Source: Hydrangea macrophylla (taxonomy: Eukaryota; Streptophyta; Magnoliopsida; Cornales; Hydrangeaceae). Taken from it: DNA of 64,000 bases. A program made the translations under genes and the position numbers. The stretch is taken from positions 32,857,850-32,921,849 of the forward strand of contig CM066991.1 of the NCBI GenBank assembly GCA_033977485.1. The letters are read 5' to 3'. Under the pieces are notes generated by a model. That model was not told the origin of the DNA. It searched no databases and saw only the letters and a program-made list of their open reading frames with translations. Each line of letters opens with the position of its first letter. Within the stretch, counting starts at the first letter, position 1. Below, piece by piece: positions 11,482 through 23,660 of this stretch.

Positions 11482-13933
11482 GTTTGTAAAACTCCAATTT
11501 TCAAGCTTCAATGGTGATTATACATATATATGTATATACACATCTATATACACTGAAATATACATATATAAACGTTGAGAGTGAGTTTATAATACTCACA
11601 GAGGTTAATTAGACCGAGAATTTTGAGACCGAGAGTTCCGCCGCAATAAACTGTCGTTCGAATTCTCCTCCGATTTCCCTTTGATCTTGAGATGTATATA
11701 TATATATAACTATGTAGGTGTGCAAGTATGTAATATATTATCTGTATGTGTTGTGTGTGTGTGTGATCTTGAGAGAGCAAGAGAGTGATTGAGAGAATTG
11801 AGAGAGTTTGAGAGGAATTGAGGGAGATTGAGAGAGACACAGTGAGTGAGAGAGAGAGACTGATATACATGTATACAAATTGAGAAGTTTTGGGTTCCAA
11901 GAAAGCCACGGGTAACGCACGCTGTGGTTGAGCTCACGTTCTCCCACACCCAAGACGCGGTATAGATGCAGATTTAATACAAAACTGGTACCAGGAACGA
12001 GCGCCTTAGATTGATATCCAAAACGAGCGCCTTAGATACCAAGAATAATATCCGATTGATATCTAAGCCGTACTCAGTACCATCGCTTTGGATACCAGGA
12101 ATAATATCCGATCGATATCCAAAACGAGCGCCTTAGATACCAGGAATAAGATCCGATCGATATCTAATCCGTACTCAATACAATCGCTTCGGATACCAGG
12201 AATAATATCCGATCGATATCCGAAATGAGCGCCTTAGATACCAGGAATAATATCCAATCGATATCTAAGTCGTACTCAACACTGTCGCCTCCAATACCAG
12301 GAATAATATCCGATCAATATTGAGGTTGCAAATCAGACCTCCACTCTTTACTCTTTTCTCACACACCATGCATGTCGACTCCACCTCAACCCTATCAACC
12401 TATCATGCATGTCAATGTCCATGAAATATAACACCAAACAAAAGTACGAGAAATCAAGTCTTTTAATTTTTCTTTTATTAACAAGGTACAATATAATTAG
12501 AATCATTGAGTTAGCACCCTTGATCTAAATTATCAAGTCATATATGAAACAACATATAAATCTATCAAAAACTACTTTAATACGCTTTTATAGTTACTAG
12601 TACACAAGCAGGTTCACTTTGAAGTAATGCCCTTAAAAATGAGTTATAATTTTTATGGATGAATTACACATCAAAAGAAAGGTCTTTGAGTACAGTTTCC
12701 AATGCTTCAAACGGTGCGCGTTTTTGAGTTTTCTAGAGGAAGTTATGACCATTTAGTAAAAGCCGTCAATGTTGAAAAATGTCAATCGATTGGCAAAAGT
12801 GTCAATCAATTGGATGACATGTCAATCGATTGGAACACATGTCAATCGATTGGTAACCATGTCAATCGATTGGTAATCATTCTAATCGATTGGTATCAGC
12901 AGTTTCTCCCCTGTTACGAATTTGAAGCCTGTTTTTGACCCATTTCTCAATTCTGTTTCAACCAAGACATGTAATATATGGATTTCTTCGTTTTTCCACA
13001 AGGGTTATGAATACGTGATCGGTTTTAACTAATTTCAATCGTAGCTCTCGGATTTTACGTAAAACCGAGAGGTGACAAAACTTTAAATCAACGGTACGTC
13101 GCGATACGGATGAATTAAGCCGTAGTATTCGAACCACAGCTTATTGGGACTAAGATCTTTCATTCCCAATTCACGGAATTGATTTTGGTTAACTTTTGTA
13201 AAACTCCAATTTTCAAGCTTCAATGGTGATTATACATATATATATGTATATACACATCTATATACACTGAAATATACATATATAAACGTTGAGAGTGAGT
13301 TTATAATACTCACAGAGGTTAATTAGACCGAGAATTTTGAGACCGAGAGTTCCGCCGCAATAAACTGTCGTTCAAATTCTCCTTCGATTTTCCTTTGATC
13401 TTGAGATGTATATATATATAACTATGTAGGTGTGCAAGTATGTAATATATAATCTGTATGTGTTGTGTGTGTATGACCTTGAGAGAGCAAGAGAGTGATT
13501 GAGAGAATTGAGAGAGTTTGAGAGGAATTGAGGGAGATTGAGAGAGACACAGTGAGTGAGAGAGAGACACTGATATACATATATATATTGAGAAGTTTTG
13601 GGTTCCAAGAAAGCCACGGGTAACGCACAGTGTGGTTGAGCTCACGTGCTCCGACACCCAAGACGCGGTATAGACGCATATTTAATACAAAACTGGTATT
13701 TTACGGTTGAAATGACAATAGAGAAAATTATATTAGCGTAGGAATAAATTCCGGGTTGTACAAAAATATAGATATCGATTTTGAAACCATAGAAATTATT
13801 TTTCTGTATTTATGGAAATTACAGTTTGACCCCAGATATATATATATATATATCAAAAAAAATTAAAACAAATACTCATGGAAATGAAATGCAGTATTTA
13901 TTTATTAATGAAAATAAAATACAGGGTGTTACA
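11482..13933 (-). repeat. displaced LTR piece plus partial 5' LTR of the chromovirus remnant
   Basis: Bases 11482-11990 repeat LTR positions about 9850-10362. At 11989-11997 the sequence jumps, through a shared TACCAGGAA, to LTR positions near 8700, and then follows the LTR to its end at 13933. The part of this LTR equivalent to 7968-8700 and the PBS are missing. This is a deletion/rearrangement product, not a normal LTR. Confidence 0.75.
12780..12898. repeat. 20-bp array with CAATCGATTG palindrome, second copy
   Basis: Six 20-base units equivalent to 9451-9545. One unit (GTCAATCAATTGG) has lost the palindrome by a single change, and one unit is extra relative to the other LTR. Confidence 0.85.
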
Positions 13934-14756
13934 GATTATAGCACCCCTATATGGACATTACATTGGCTCTTAGTTGAGACTTGTATATCTATAGAGATAC
14001 TATGGCTCCAACTAATCAAAAGGAATTCATAGTTTTGTCAATTCTTTCCATGCTTGATAGATCTAAGCAAGAGATTTAGGATTGATTATTTGATGTCATA
14101 TTATTATGTGAAGCATATGGACTAACCCTTGTTTTGTAGCGCTTTGGAGGTATGACTTCTCATCTCTTCTCTAGTTTATTTCATTTGTTGATTTTATTAA
14201 TTTTTGACTCCATGCGTGTCACCTTAGCTTAGGTCTTGCCTTATGTGTATATGTGATTAGAGACATTTTTTTAGGATTTCTATTCTTTGTATGCATTGCA
14301 CGTTTCTCATTTAGCGGCTGGATCTCGGGTAAGTTCTCTAATTCCCTACTTGCACATCATTTTGCTTGCTACTTGAATTATGTGGCTTATGAATGATATT
14401 TTACCGTTAGCAATTTTGTACCCTTTGTGACATGCTTATGATATGTATACTTATATCTATGTATTAGTTGAGGGTATGCTTAGATTATTAATTCGATTAA
14501 ATAGGATGATGAGTAGAGGCCTATCACGAGATAGGATGAATGAGGGTGTTTTAGACCACCGGGCTCCTACCCCTTTCATTCCGTAATCCCCAGACCCAGA
14601 TTATCTTTGGTTTCGCAAAAGATCGGTTGCTTTTAAAAAATGGCTTCTTAATTTTCCTAAAAACAATTAAGTGGCGACTCGTATTTAAATTTGAAATTTG
14701 ACTAAGAAATTGTTTTTAAAAAACAAAAGTGGGCCTAAATGCCGGTATCCACAATC

Positions 14757-14776
14757 TGGCGACTCTGCTGGGGATC
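14757..14776 (+). other. primer binding site, tRNA-Arg type (Tat)
   Basis: TGGCGACTCTGCTGGGGATC begins three bases after the LTR end. This matches the primer site reported for Tat/Ogre elements, which use tRNA-Arg. I assign it from family knowledge and do not name the isoacceptor. Confidence 0.75.
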
Positions 14777-16163
14777 GAACCCAGAATCTCTAGTTTCGCA
14801 GACCAGAATTTCTGATTTTGGGTTCACTCGAGGATTAGACTTGAAAGCATCATTTTAATCGAATTAGTTAATTTTTGTGTGCCCGTTGCATTGCACTTGC
14901 ATGTTTCGCCAGTCAATTGCATGGAACTATGACCTTGGAGGCTCGGGGCAACCCGGACGGTCAAGTCATCATGGGACCGTGTGATCACCCTTGATCTCGT
15001 ACCATGCTTTGGTATATGAAGCATCCTATTGGATGTGTGTCAAGGGTCCCTTTTCTGACCAAAACCCGGCCTTTGCATGATAGCTTCTATAGAACCCTTC
15101 GATCTTAAGAAATTAATTCTTGATTAGGATTATGTGCTAGGGAGTTTTGTATGCCCGAAAGGGATTATTTGAGATGATGACGATGCTTGCTTGATGAAAG
15201 ATGTATAACCCTTTAATCACCTTTTAGCAATTCCTTCTCATGTCCCACGACATTTGGGAACATGTTGAATCTTGATTATACGATTACATCTCTTATATCT
15301 TGTTAGCTAAGCATCATTGACCTTGTATGCATCCGAATTCATGAAGAGTACGACAACAATCCGATCATGTGATCCTCCTACCCAAAGAATTTTAAATACG
15401 TCTTTGGAAGCAAATTGATTTTTGCTACCTTTATTCTAAGGTATTCAATCGCTCTTTCAAAAATCTTTGGAGTTCACTTTTTAATTAAAATTTCAAGTCA
15501 ACCATCTTTGAAGGAAGAACCCAAAATTCTTGAAACCCAAAATTCTTGAAAGATTTTGAAAAGTTTTACCAACTAAAGAAACGCTTTTCAAAGCAAAATT
15601 TTGACCCAATCACCTTTTGGTTAAGGAATATAATCTAAAATTTTGAAAATTGTATTTAAGAAATCTCCGCAATTAAAGAAATCCTTTTCAAATGAATTTC
15701 AAAGCAAAGTTTCAACCCAATCATCTTTTGTTGAGAAATATTGTTGCCTTCAAAGGAAAGCTTCCTAAGAATTTGAAAGATCCCATCATCTAGGGAAATG
15801 CTTGTTAAATGAATTTCACAAGTTCTAAAATTTTCAAACTTTGAAGGGGTGAAGAGGATCACAATGAAAGGAGAAATTAGCACACTCGACATGGGTGAGG
15901 ATTTTATGTGCTTATGTGTTTATGTGTTAGGATTAGAATTTTCTTTCTTTGACGTATAGAATAGGCACACACGCACACATGCATTGCATCCGTATGACAT
16001 ATGGGCCATTCATAAAAATTTCTTTTGCAAACAAAATGTCAAAATAAAGAAAGTTTCTTTGACTTTAAATAAAAAAATAAAATGTGGTTGTAGGTAAGAG
16101 ATAAAATCATCTACGAGTACGATTTGGTATAGAGATTCTACTACAAGGTTAGTAAGAAAAGAG
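14777..16163 (+). other. Tat 5' leader, non-coding
   Basis: This is the untranslated leader between PBS and gag. No long ORF and no domain is visible. Near 15450-15850 a loose repeat of AAAATTTTGA/CAAAGC-like phrases occurs. Confidence 0.6.
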
Positions 16164-17550
16164 ATGGCACAAGAAGCAAATGCAAGAGAGATAGCAGAAC
16201 TGAGGGCCATAGTGGAACAGCAGGCAGGTCAAATGGCTAGGATGATGACCATGGTGGAAACACTAGCCCGACAACCACCAGTTGTTGATCCTCCCCCACA
16301 TGGTAGGGAGGATGATTGGTTCAATGATAAAGAAAGGGCTGAAGCGTCGAGGCAGAAAAGGAAAAGATGGAGAAAGAAAAGGCTAAGAGAGAGAAGTTGA
16401 TGATCAAGAAAGTAGAGAAATTGGAAAGGGCAGTCCGAAAGGCCCAAGGAGTAGACACCTACTTGCTGGAACTAGAGGGATTATATGAAGGGGTTTGTGA
16501 GGTACTACCTGCAGGATTCAAAATGCATGTATTTGATAAGTTCGATGGCACGGGGAACCCCCGTAGCCATACTAGGATGTGTATAGGGGCTTTTCAGCCA
16601 AGAAGCTTGAGTACGATTATGATGGCTATTCAGTTTCAACAGACATTAACCGGAGCTGCCTTGTCTTGGTACCTTACATTGGAGCCTGGTAAGACCAAAA
16701 TTTGGGAGGAGGTTGTCAAGTTATTCGTAGCCCAGTACGAGTATAATCAGGATTTGGATGTTACCGTCAGAGATTTAGAGACTACTCGGCAGGGAATTAA
16801 GGAATCTTTTGCTGAATATCTGAGCCATTAGAGGGGAAAAGCAGCCGAGATGGTACAGAGGCCAAGCGAGAAGGAACAAATCTGGATGTTAATGAAAAAC
16901 CTCCAGCCCATCTATCAAGAGAAGATGAGGTTTCAATCCATCAACACCTTTGCTGAAGTGTTCGATGTAGGAACTAGGATTTAAGATGCGATAGAAGAAG
17001 GATTGATTAAGAGGGAAGAGCCGGTGAACAGGTATAGGCATCCGAATTATGGGACAGGAGGAGGGCATTCAGGGAGTCATTCAAGTCCTACAGATGTGAA
17101 TGCGCTAAGCGAACCAGAGAAGAAGTTTGATACAGTCAGGAGTTACCCGAAGAGAGGAGGAGATAAGCCTTTGAGGAGGTTCTCAGACTTTTGTCCACCG
17201 CTCTGGATAGGCTACTAGCAAAGGGGCACCTTCACCTATTGGAGCCACGATCGAGACCAAATCCACCACCCCCAAATTTCAAAGTTGATCTATACTGCAA
17301 ATTCCATCAAGAGCAGGGACACTCAACCGATCGATGCTTAAGGTTAAGACATGAAATCCAAGATCTGATAGATAAGAAGGTAATATCTGAACCACCCACC
17401 AACCCGCTGAACATCACCAAGAATCCACGACCAAATCATCATGCGGTATTGCCACCCGGAGTTTATTATTTGGAAAGTGAAGGAAGCTCTTTTGATCCAT
17501 CAACATTGATCACTAAGTTGGGGTGCCCGAGGAAGTTTTATCAGGTATAG
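16164..17550 (+). pseudogene. Tat gag (capsid and nucleocapsid), frameshifted
   Basis: Start ATG at 16164 opens a coiled-coil N-terminus (EIAELRAIVEQQAGQMARMM). A frame change at about 16370-16400 leads to the retrotransposon gag domain (DKFDGTGNPRSH ... FQQTLTGAALSWY), a second change at about 17200 leads to a CCHC-like knuckle (YCKFHQEQGHSTDRC). In-frame stops occur at 16829 and 16982. Gag packages the element RNA in virus-like particles in the cytoplasm. This copy cannot make a full protein. Confidence 0.85.
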
Positions 17551-18741
17551 GGGGATTCGAACATCTGCACTTTGGGCGAACTAACAGATGGAAACAAGGG
17601 AAAAGTGATAGAAAAGGCTCCTGCTGTGGATTGGTGGGCACCTGAAGATGACAGCTCTATTTGGTACAAAGGGGATGATAGTTAGGGCATCAATAAAGTT
17701 AAGGAGGATCTTTGGTACGAAAGTGAGAAAGAAGAAGAAAATCCAGAAGTCACTAAAGCACAGGATGATCTTTGGTTTAAAGAAGAGGTCAGTCATTTAA
17801 CACAGTCAGGAAGGCACTTCAAACCACACGAACTTGAGGAAGTTCACTCAGGCCAGGAATTGGATAAGGGAAAGGGGAAACTGAATGAAGAAGAAGAGGA
17901 AGATAGGGTCTTGAGATAGATGAAGAAGACACAAGCAAATATCACTATTTGGGGATTATTAATCGCTTCCAAGCGTCATAGACAAGCGGTCCTCGATGCT
18001 CTTAATCAATCCGATGTCTCCAACAACATCACCCCAGAAGATCTCGTCAGCATGATCAATAAGAGCTCGACTCTCGCTATCTCCTTTACTGAAGCTGACT
18101 TACCTCCTAGAGGACGCACTCACAACAAGCCGTTGCACATTACTGTCGAGTGTCTAGGAAATTCTTTGCTCGCTTATCTCGTTGACAACGGGTCTGCATT
18201 GAATGTATGCCCGTTCCGAATAGCCAAAAGGATGGGGCTTGATGAATCTACGTTTATACCATCGGAGAAAAATGTAAGAGCCTATGACAATACTCAACGA
18301 GTGGTTATGGTGATCATTTTTCTAAATCTCTCTATTGGGACAAGGGAAAAGGAGGCAGAGTTCCAGATTATCGATATTCCTGCATCTTTCAATCTACTTC
18401 TGGGAAGGCCATGGCTGGGCAGTTTGGCTGCCATCCCGTCAACCATCCATCAGAAAGTCAAGTACATCTGGAAGGGTAAAGTTTGTGATGTTCTAGGGGA
18501 TAGTTGGATGAATGCGTCTGGAGCCTCATCTAGTGCCCCAGTTTTGGAAGTACAAATGCAAGAGGAAGAGACAGGCTTGGGTGGGTTCGAGTTCATTAAT
18601 GTGATAGAAGATAGCAAGCCAAAAGAGTTTTTACCACTTTACTTTGATCAGTATGCAAGTCCGTTGGTGGCTGGAATTATGAGAAAGATGGGATTCTTCT
18701 CGGGGATGGGTCTAGGTAAGAAGCATCAAGGATTGTTCTAG
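17551..18741 (+). pseudogene. Tat aspartic protease with G-patch
   Basis: An acidic linker (17551-17919, stops at 17683 and 17917) precedes a 273-codon open stretch. It contains the retropepsin active site in the Tat form LVDNGSALNVCP (about 18172-18207), the flap and a LLLGRPWL motif, and ends with a G-patch (MRKMGFFSGMGLGKKHQG, about 18679-18735). The protease would mature Gag-Pol. The G-patch is a nucleic-acid contact module found in plant Tat elements. The reading frame stays the same as the downstream RT, as expected for one polyprotein. Confidence 0.85.
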
Positions 18742-19353
18742 TTTCCAAATATTATCACGCAAACGCATACCCGTGGGTTGGGATATTAGCCGACAAGGGA
18801 GGAAATGAAGAAAAAGAAGAAATCGGTCGATGCGCCAATAAAACCATACTCAAAGACTCTCAATGGATACTTCCTCAAAGAAGGAGAGGATTTTCCATTT
18901 TACGGATTCCCGGAGCCTTGGTTGGATAAAATGGAAAAATGCATGAAGCCACGGTTTGAGATTTTCTTTGTACACAACTTCTCTGACTATAAGGACCCTT
19001 ACCTGGAAGAACCCACGAAATCCACCACTATTCAGGATTGGGTGTACACTTTGGATGGCTTGGCAATGAAGGACCTGCTGGAAGAGGAGCACAGAGGGAT
19101 TGGAAAAGGTAGTACCGGGGAAAGGATGAATAAAGATGGGCAAAGCAGAAGTGAAGAAGAAAGCAAGGAACAAGAAGGAAGGGATAACTCAGAACTTGGA
19201 AAAGAACCAGAAGAAGAAGAAATGGGGGAAATTACTCAGACAGAGGACCTGGAAGAATGCTTCATCACTGGTCTTGGAGGAGAAAAGAAGAAGGAATGGG
19301 TTTTTGAGTTTAGTGATAGGTATCCCCCTCACCCAGAGTCTATATTAGTCTAA
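18742..19353 (+). pseudogene. Tat protease-RT linker
   Basis: Same frame as protease and RT, with stops at 18739 and 18787 before it and 19351 at its end. It includes a conserved FPFYGFPEPWLDKMEK-type stretch and a Glu/Lys-rich low-complexity part (about 19085-19260). No catalytic domain is recognised. Confidence 0.6.
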
Positions 19354-20670
19354 ATGAGGCATCTTTCAATTTTTATGTCTGTTGTAATTGTTCCCAAGAA
19401 AGTTAATGAGAATATGACTAATTCTACTTACTCGATTGCGCATAATAATTGTGATGTATGTGATGAATGTAGTGAAATACCAGATGAATTGCAAAAATTA
19501 ATTGAAAAGGAAAATGAATCTGCATGTAAAATCATTGAAGGTACTTTAACGATTAATTTGGAAAATGAAGATAATCCACAAAATGTTTCTATTGGCTACG
19601 CACTTAGTAATGAGGAAAGCAAAGAGTTAATCAATTTATTAAATGAATTCAAAGATGTCTTTGCATGGTCCTATGATGATATGCCAGGGATTGATCCAGA
19701 AATAGTCCAACATCATATTCCCCTCTTCCCAAACTCAAAACCCGTAAAACAAAAATTGAGGTGAATGAGGCCTAAATGGGTGCTAAAAGTGAAAGAGGAA
19801 GTCGAAAAGCAGTTAGGAGCTGGATTCTTGATTGTCACCGAGTATCCAGAATGGGTCGCTAATATCATACCAGTCCCAAAAAAGGATGGTCACGTTAGGG
19901 TTTGTGTGGATTTTCGGAATTTGAATAAAGCCAGCCCTAAGGACGATTTCCCTTTACCTCACATTGATGTGTTAGTAAACAATACAGCAGGGCATGAACT
20001 CTTATCTTTCATGGATGGGTTCTTAGGGTACAACCAGATATTAATGGCACCTAAGGATAGGGAAAAGACTAACTTAATCACACCCTTGGGGACTTATTGT
20101 TATAGAGTTATGCCATTTGGGCTTAAGAACGTGGGGGCAACTTATCAAAGAGCAGCCACCACCCTACTACATGGTATGATCCATAAAGAAGTAGAGGTGT
20201 ACGTGGATGACATGATAGTGAAGTCCAAAGAGAGGGAAAGGCATTTAAAGACTTTGAGAAAATTCTTTGAGAGGTTAAGAAAATTCAGAATGAGATTAAA
20301 CCCGCAGAAATGTACTTTTTGGGATACCATGGGGAAATTGTTGGGATTTCTAATTACGCAGAGGGGGATTGAGGTGGATCCGACCAAAATTCAAGCCATA
20401 ACCGAAATGCCGTCACCCCAAAATGAGAAGGAGTTGAGGGGATTCTTAGGAAGAATACAGTTTATCAACCATTTCATATCCAAACTCACCATGACCTGTG
20501 ACCCGCTATTCAAGTTGTTGAGGAAGGGGAAAAAGTTTGAATGGGATGACAAATGCCAGAAAGCCTTCGAGAAGATCAAAACTTACCTTCAAAACCCACC
20601 TGTCCTATCACCTCCCAAACCTGGGAAGCCTTTATTGCTATATCTATCTGTCACCGAGAATTCCATGGGT
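19354..20670 (+). pseudogene. Tat reverse transcriptase
   Basis: Copies element RNA into DNA. It contains FAWSYDDMPGIDP, the VCVDFRNLNKASPKDDFPLPH block, FMDGFLGYNQI with the first catalytic Asp, the YRVMPFGLKNV block and YVDDM with the catalytic Asp pair (about 20200), then the connection to RNase H. A TGA at 19762-19764 interrupts it where relatives have Arg, consistent with CGA to TGA. The catalytic residues are intact, so the decay is recent or relaxed. Confidence 0.88.
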
Positions 20671-21400
20671 GCATATTGGCCCAAGAAGAGGAACAGGGGC
20701 GTGTAGAGAAAGCAATATATTACCTAAGCAAGAGAATGACCAGGTATGAATTGAACTATTTGTCATTGGAGAAAGCATGTTGGGCTTTGGTATGGTGTAC
20801 ACGTCGCCTTAGACATTACATGTTAGCCTTCCCTGTCACCCTAATATCCCGAATGGACCCACTCAAATACCTCTTTGAAAAACCTGCCTTAACTAGTAGG
20901 ATCTCATGCTGGACCATGATGCTAGCTGAATTTGATATTAAATATGTCACTTCCAAATCTGTCAAAGGAAGAACCATCGCCGAATACTTACCTGACCTTG
21001 CCATAGAATCCGAAGAAAGGGGAGAATTTAAGTTTCCTGATGAGGGGGTGATGAAAATAGAGGAAGATCGGTGGAGAATGTATTTTAATGGAGCAGCCAA
21101 TTAGGTAGGATACGGAGTTGGAATCATCCTCATATCACCTAAAGGAGCCCCTACCCCGTTGGCCGTTAAACTTAAGTATAACTCAACCAACAACACGGCA
21201 GAATACGAAGCATGCATAATTGGGATGGAAGCAGCCTTGGCCTTAAAAATTGACGAAATTGATGCTTTTAGGGATTCGAATATGATAATATCGCAAGTGA
21301 GGGGTGATTGGAGGATAAAGCATGAGAAATTAAGACCTTATCATGAATACTTGGAGAGCCTAAAAGTACAGTTTAGAAAAATCTCATTCTATTACCTTCC
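20671..21400 (+). pseudogene. Tat dual RNase H (retroviral type + archaeal type)
   Basis: After a frameshift at about 20672-20690 the retroviral RNase H runs to about 21000 (KAIYYLSKRM, ALVWCTRRLRHYM). A second domain of archaeal type follows at about 21060-21340 (GYGVGIILISP, NTAEYEACIIGMEAAL, DSNMIISQV). This double arrangement is a Tat hallmark. The usual first catalytic Asp in the second domain reads Asn (AAT, 21087-21089), and a TAG follows at 21102, so the second domain would be dead even without the frameshifts. Confidence 0.85.
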
Positions 21401-22808
21401 TGTGAGGAAAACCAACTAGCTGATTCTTTAGCAACATTGGCCTCGATGATCCAAATCCCTATAGGAGTTACCATGATTCCCCTGTCCATAGAAGAGAGAA
21501 CCCGGCCCTTATTCGAGACAATTGCAGCCATTGAAGGAGGAGAAAAGGCATAAGTACCGTGGTACACAGATGTTTGGAGCTTCATTGAGAAAGAAAAGTA
21601 CCCTGAGGGGGCATCAGAAAAGGATAAGAAGGCGATTAGGAGGTTTTCAGCTCAGTTTGTGATTTATGCAGGAAAGCTATGGAAAAAGTCCTATACCGGT
21701 TATAACCTGGAATGTCTATATGGAAGGGAAGCAAGAGAAATGATAGAAAAAATACATGAAGGAGTTTACGGGCCCCACATGAATGGACACATGTTGGCCA
21801 AAAAGATAATTTGACAAGGATACTATTGGAAAACTCTGGATAAGGATTGTTGTGAGTATGTAAGGAAATGCCATAAATGTCAGATCCATGCAAATCTTAT
21901 GCATACCCCACCTTCCCAACTTTACAACATGACCACCCCCTAGCCGTTCTCTGTGTGTGGTATTGACATCATCGGGGAAGTAGTCCCGAAAGCTTCGAAT
22001 GTATGGACACCGATACATAATCGTGGCAATAGATTACTTCACCAAACGGGTGGAGGCGGCATCATATGTAACTCTGAAAGCCAAGGATGTGGCAAATTTT
22101 ATCGAGAACAACATAATCTGCAGATACGAGGTGCCAAATGAGCTTATTTCTGATCATGGGAGCCACTTTCAGGGAGAAGTTATCCCACTCTTAGAGAAGT
22201 ATAGGATTACCCATCACCAATCCTCACCATACAGACCCCAGATGAATGGAGCAGTAGAAGCCGCAAACAAGAATGTAAAGGTGATCCTAGGAAAGATGAC
22301 AGATACATACAGAGATTGGCATGAGAAGTTACCATTTGCTTTATGGGGATACTGAACTTCCGTAAGAACTTCAACAGGGGCTACACCATATTCATTAGTC
22401 TATAGGATGAAAGTTGTTCTACCAGTTGAGGTCTAAATACCCTCTTTAAGAGTTTTGGCAGAGTGCGAGGTAATTGAACTTGAGTGGCTATGGGGGAGAT
22501 ATGAGGAATTAATGCTATTAGATGAGAAAAGATTGGCTGCTATAAATCACACTCGGGGATATTAGAAAAGGACAGCTTGTGCTTTCAATAAAAAGGTTCG
22601 CCCAAGGAAGATTGTTGAGGGTGACCTAGTCCTCAAAGAACTTAAAGCACCCGTTTATGACCCCCGAGAAAAATTCAAACCCAACTGGGTCAGACCATAT
22701 ATCATTAAGACGCTCCTCTCCGGAGGAGCTACTTATCTCATGGATATAGACGGAGTTGAGTTTAAACAACCAATCAACCTCGATCGCCTCAAGAAATATT
22801 TTGCTTGA
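21401..22808 (+). pseudogene. Tat integrase
   Basis: An HHCC zinc-binding region (HMNGHML ... KCHKCQIHA), the catalytic core with the DDE positions visible (CGIDIIG, SDHGSHF, NGAVEAANKN) and a C-terminal part ending LDRLKKYFA. Frame changes occur at about 21395 and 21985, and stops at 21551, 21812, 21941, 22353, 22434 and 22563. No chromodomain follows, as expected for Tat. It is inactive. Confidence 0.85.
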
Positions 22809-23640
22809 GACCTTGTCGTTTCAAAACCTCCAGAGTTGATGAACTGCGCCTGACCTGATTCCCACTAGGGGATACGTAGGCAACCTGCTCGGTTCGGTCA
22901 CATAAGTAAACTTGCCTAAAAAGGCACTTCTCTTCTGGCCTTAGCTGAACTACTACGGACCTGATACCCGCTCGGGGATAAGTAGGTGAGCCTACAAGGC
23001 CCTCGGTCCAAATAAAACCCAACTCTCGATGTAACCCAATATCCTGAGTTTCCTTATGCCAAACTAGGGGCAAACTTGCGTTTGCCCAGATCTATAATCA
23101 AAGCCCCTATACTAGGGGCAAACTTCGTTTGCTAAACCGAAGAACCCAGAAAATACCTAAACCCATTTTCGGATCTACTGGTTGACAAAATAGGTATTGT
23201 GTAAAAGCAAATGAGGATTCATAGTATAGAATGATTAAAACTCTAAAGCAAAACTCAAAGCGAAGTAATAAGAGCTAAGAGAGACATTAAAAGGAAAATT
23301 TTCATAATTTGAAAAGATGGGAGAAGTGCAAACATTTTCCTGATACAAAGAAAAGTCTTTATGAAAATGGAAATACATCACAAAAGCGCAGTAAGAGTCA
23401 AGCAGGATTTGTTGGAAGTTTTTTAGGATCTTGTTTTTTTTCCTTTTGTTTTGTTTGTCTAGAAGTTATTTCCCGATCAAAGTCTGAATCTCAAGAAGGT
23501 ACTTGGCGGTGGGAACAACTGAAGAAGGGACCCTCCGGAAAGGAGCCGACACTCTTTCATGCCAAGCCTCGGCGAATAATCTCATGGTAGAAGGGCGTAG
23601 AGCGCAGCTCCTCAAAAAATCAACCGTAATAGTGTTCGGG
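22809..23640 (+). repeat. first copy of Tat 3'-end motif, PPT-like tracts, then unassigned sequence
   Basis: CCTGATTCCCAC...GGATACGTAGGCA at 22852-22884 is followed by a variant at 22958-22992 and two AGGGGCAAAC tracts (23066-23075, 23114-23123). The same set precedes the real 3' LTR at 31078-31274. No LTR follows here. From about 23130 to 23640 I see no gene. Confidence 0.6.
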
Positions 23641-23660
23641 ACATCCTGAAGCAATCCTAA

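Larger units (their letters stand above)
7968..13933 (-). mobile_element. rearranged chromovirus (Tekay-like) remnant inserted in the Tat 5' LTR
   Basis: The insert starts TGTCACGCCCC, ends GGGTGTTACA and has a perfect TSD GATTA (7963-7967, 13934-13938). It holds one full LTR (7968-10589), the last part of an integrase (10634-11481), a displaced LTR piece (11482-11990) and a partial second LTR (11991-13933). Gag, protease, RT and RNase H are gone. Orientation is minus: the integrase end is followed by a polypurine-like AAGGTGGGTAGAG and then the 3' LTR. The LTR copies are very similar, so the insertion is younger than the Tat element. Confidence 0.85.
5792..14753 (+). repeat. 5' LTR of the Tat element (split by a 6-kb insertion)
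   Basis: It matches the 3' LTR at 31275-36045 on both sides of the chromovirus insertion 7968-13933. Net length is about 2.99 kb. It lacks a stretch of about 450 bases that the 3' LTR has at roughly 32570-33010. It carries TA- and GA-rich low-complexity near 6030-6200, the palindrome block at 6376-6486 and the TATA box at 6582-6590. Confidence 0.9.

Noticed and set aside
14757..14776. Possible tRNA genes at primer sites (14757, 55901, 59853)
   Set aside because: Only the 13-20 bases complementary to tRNA 3' ends are present; no cloverleaf around them.
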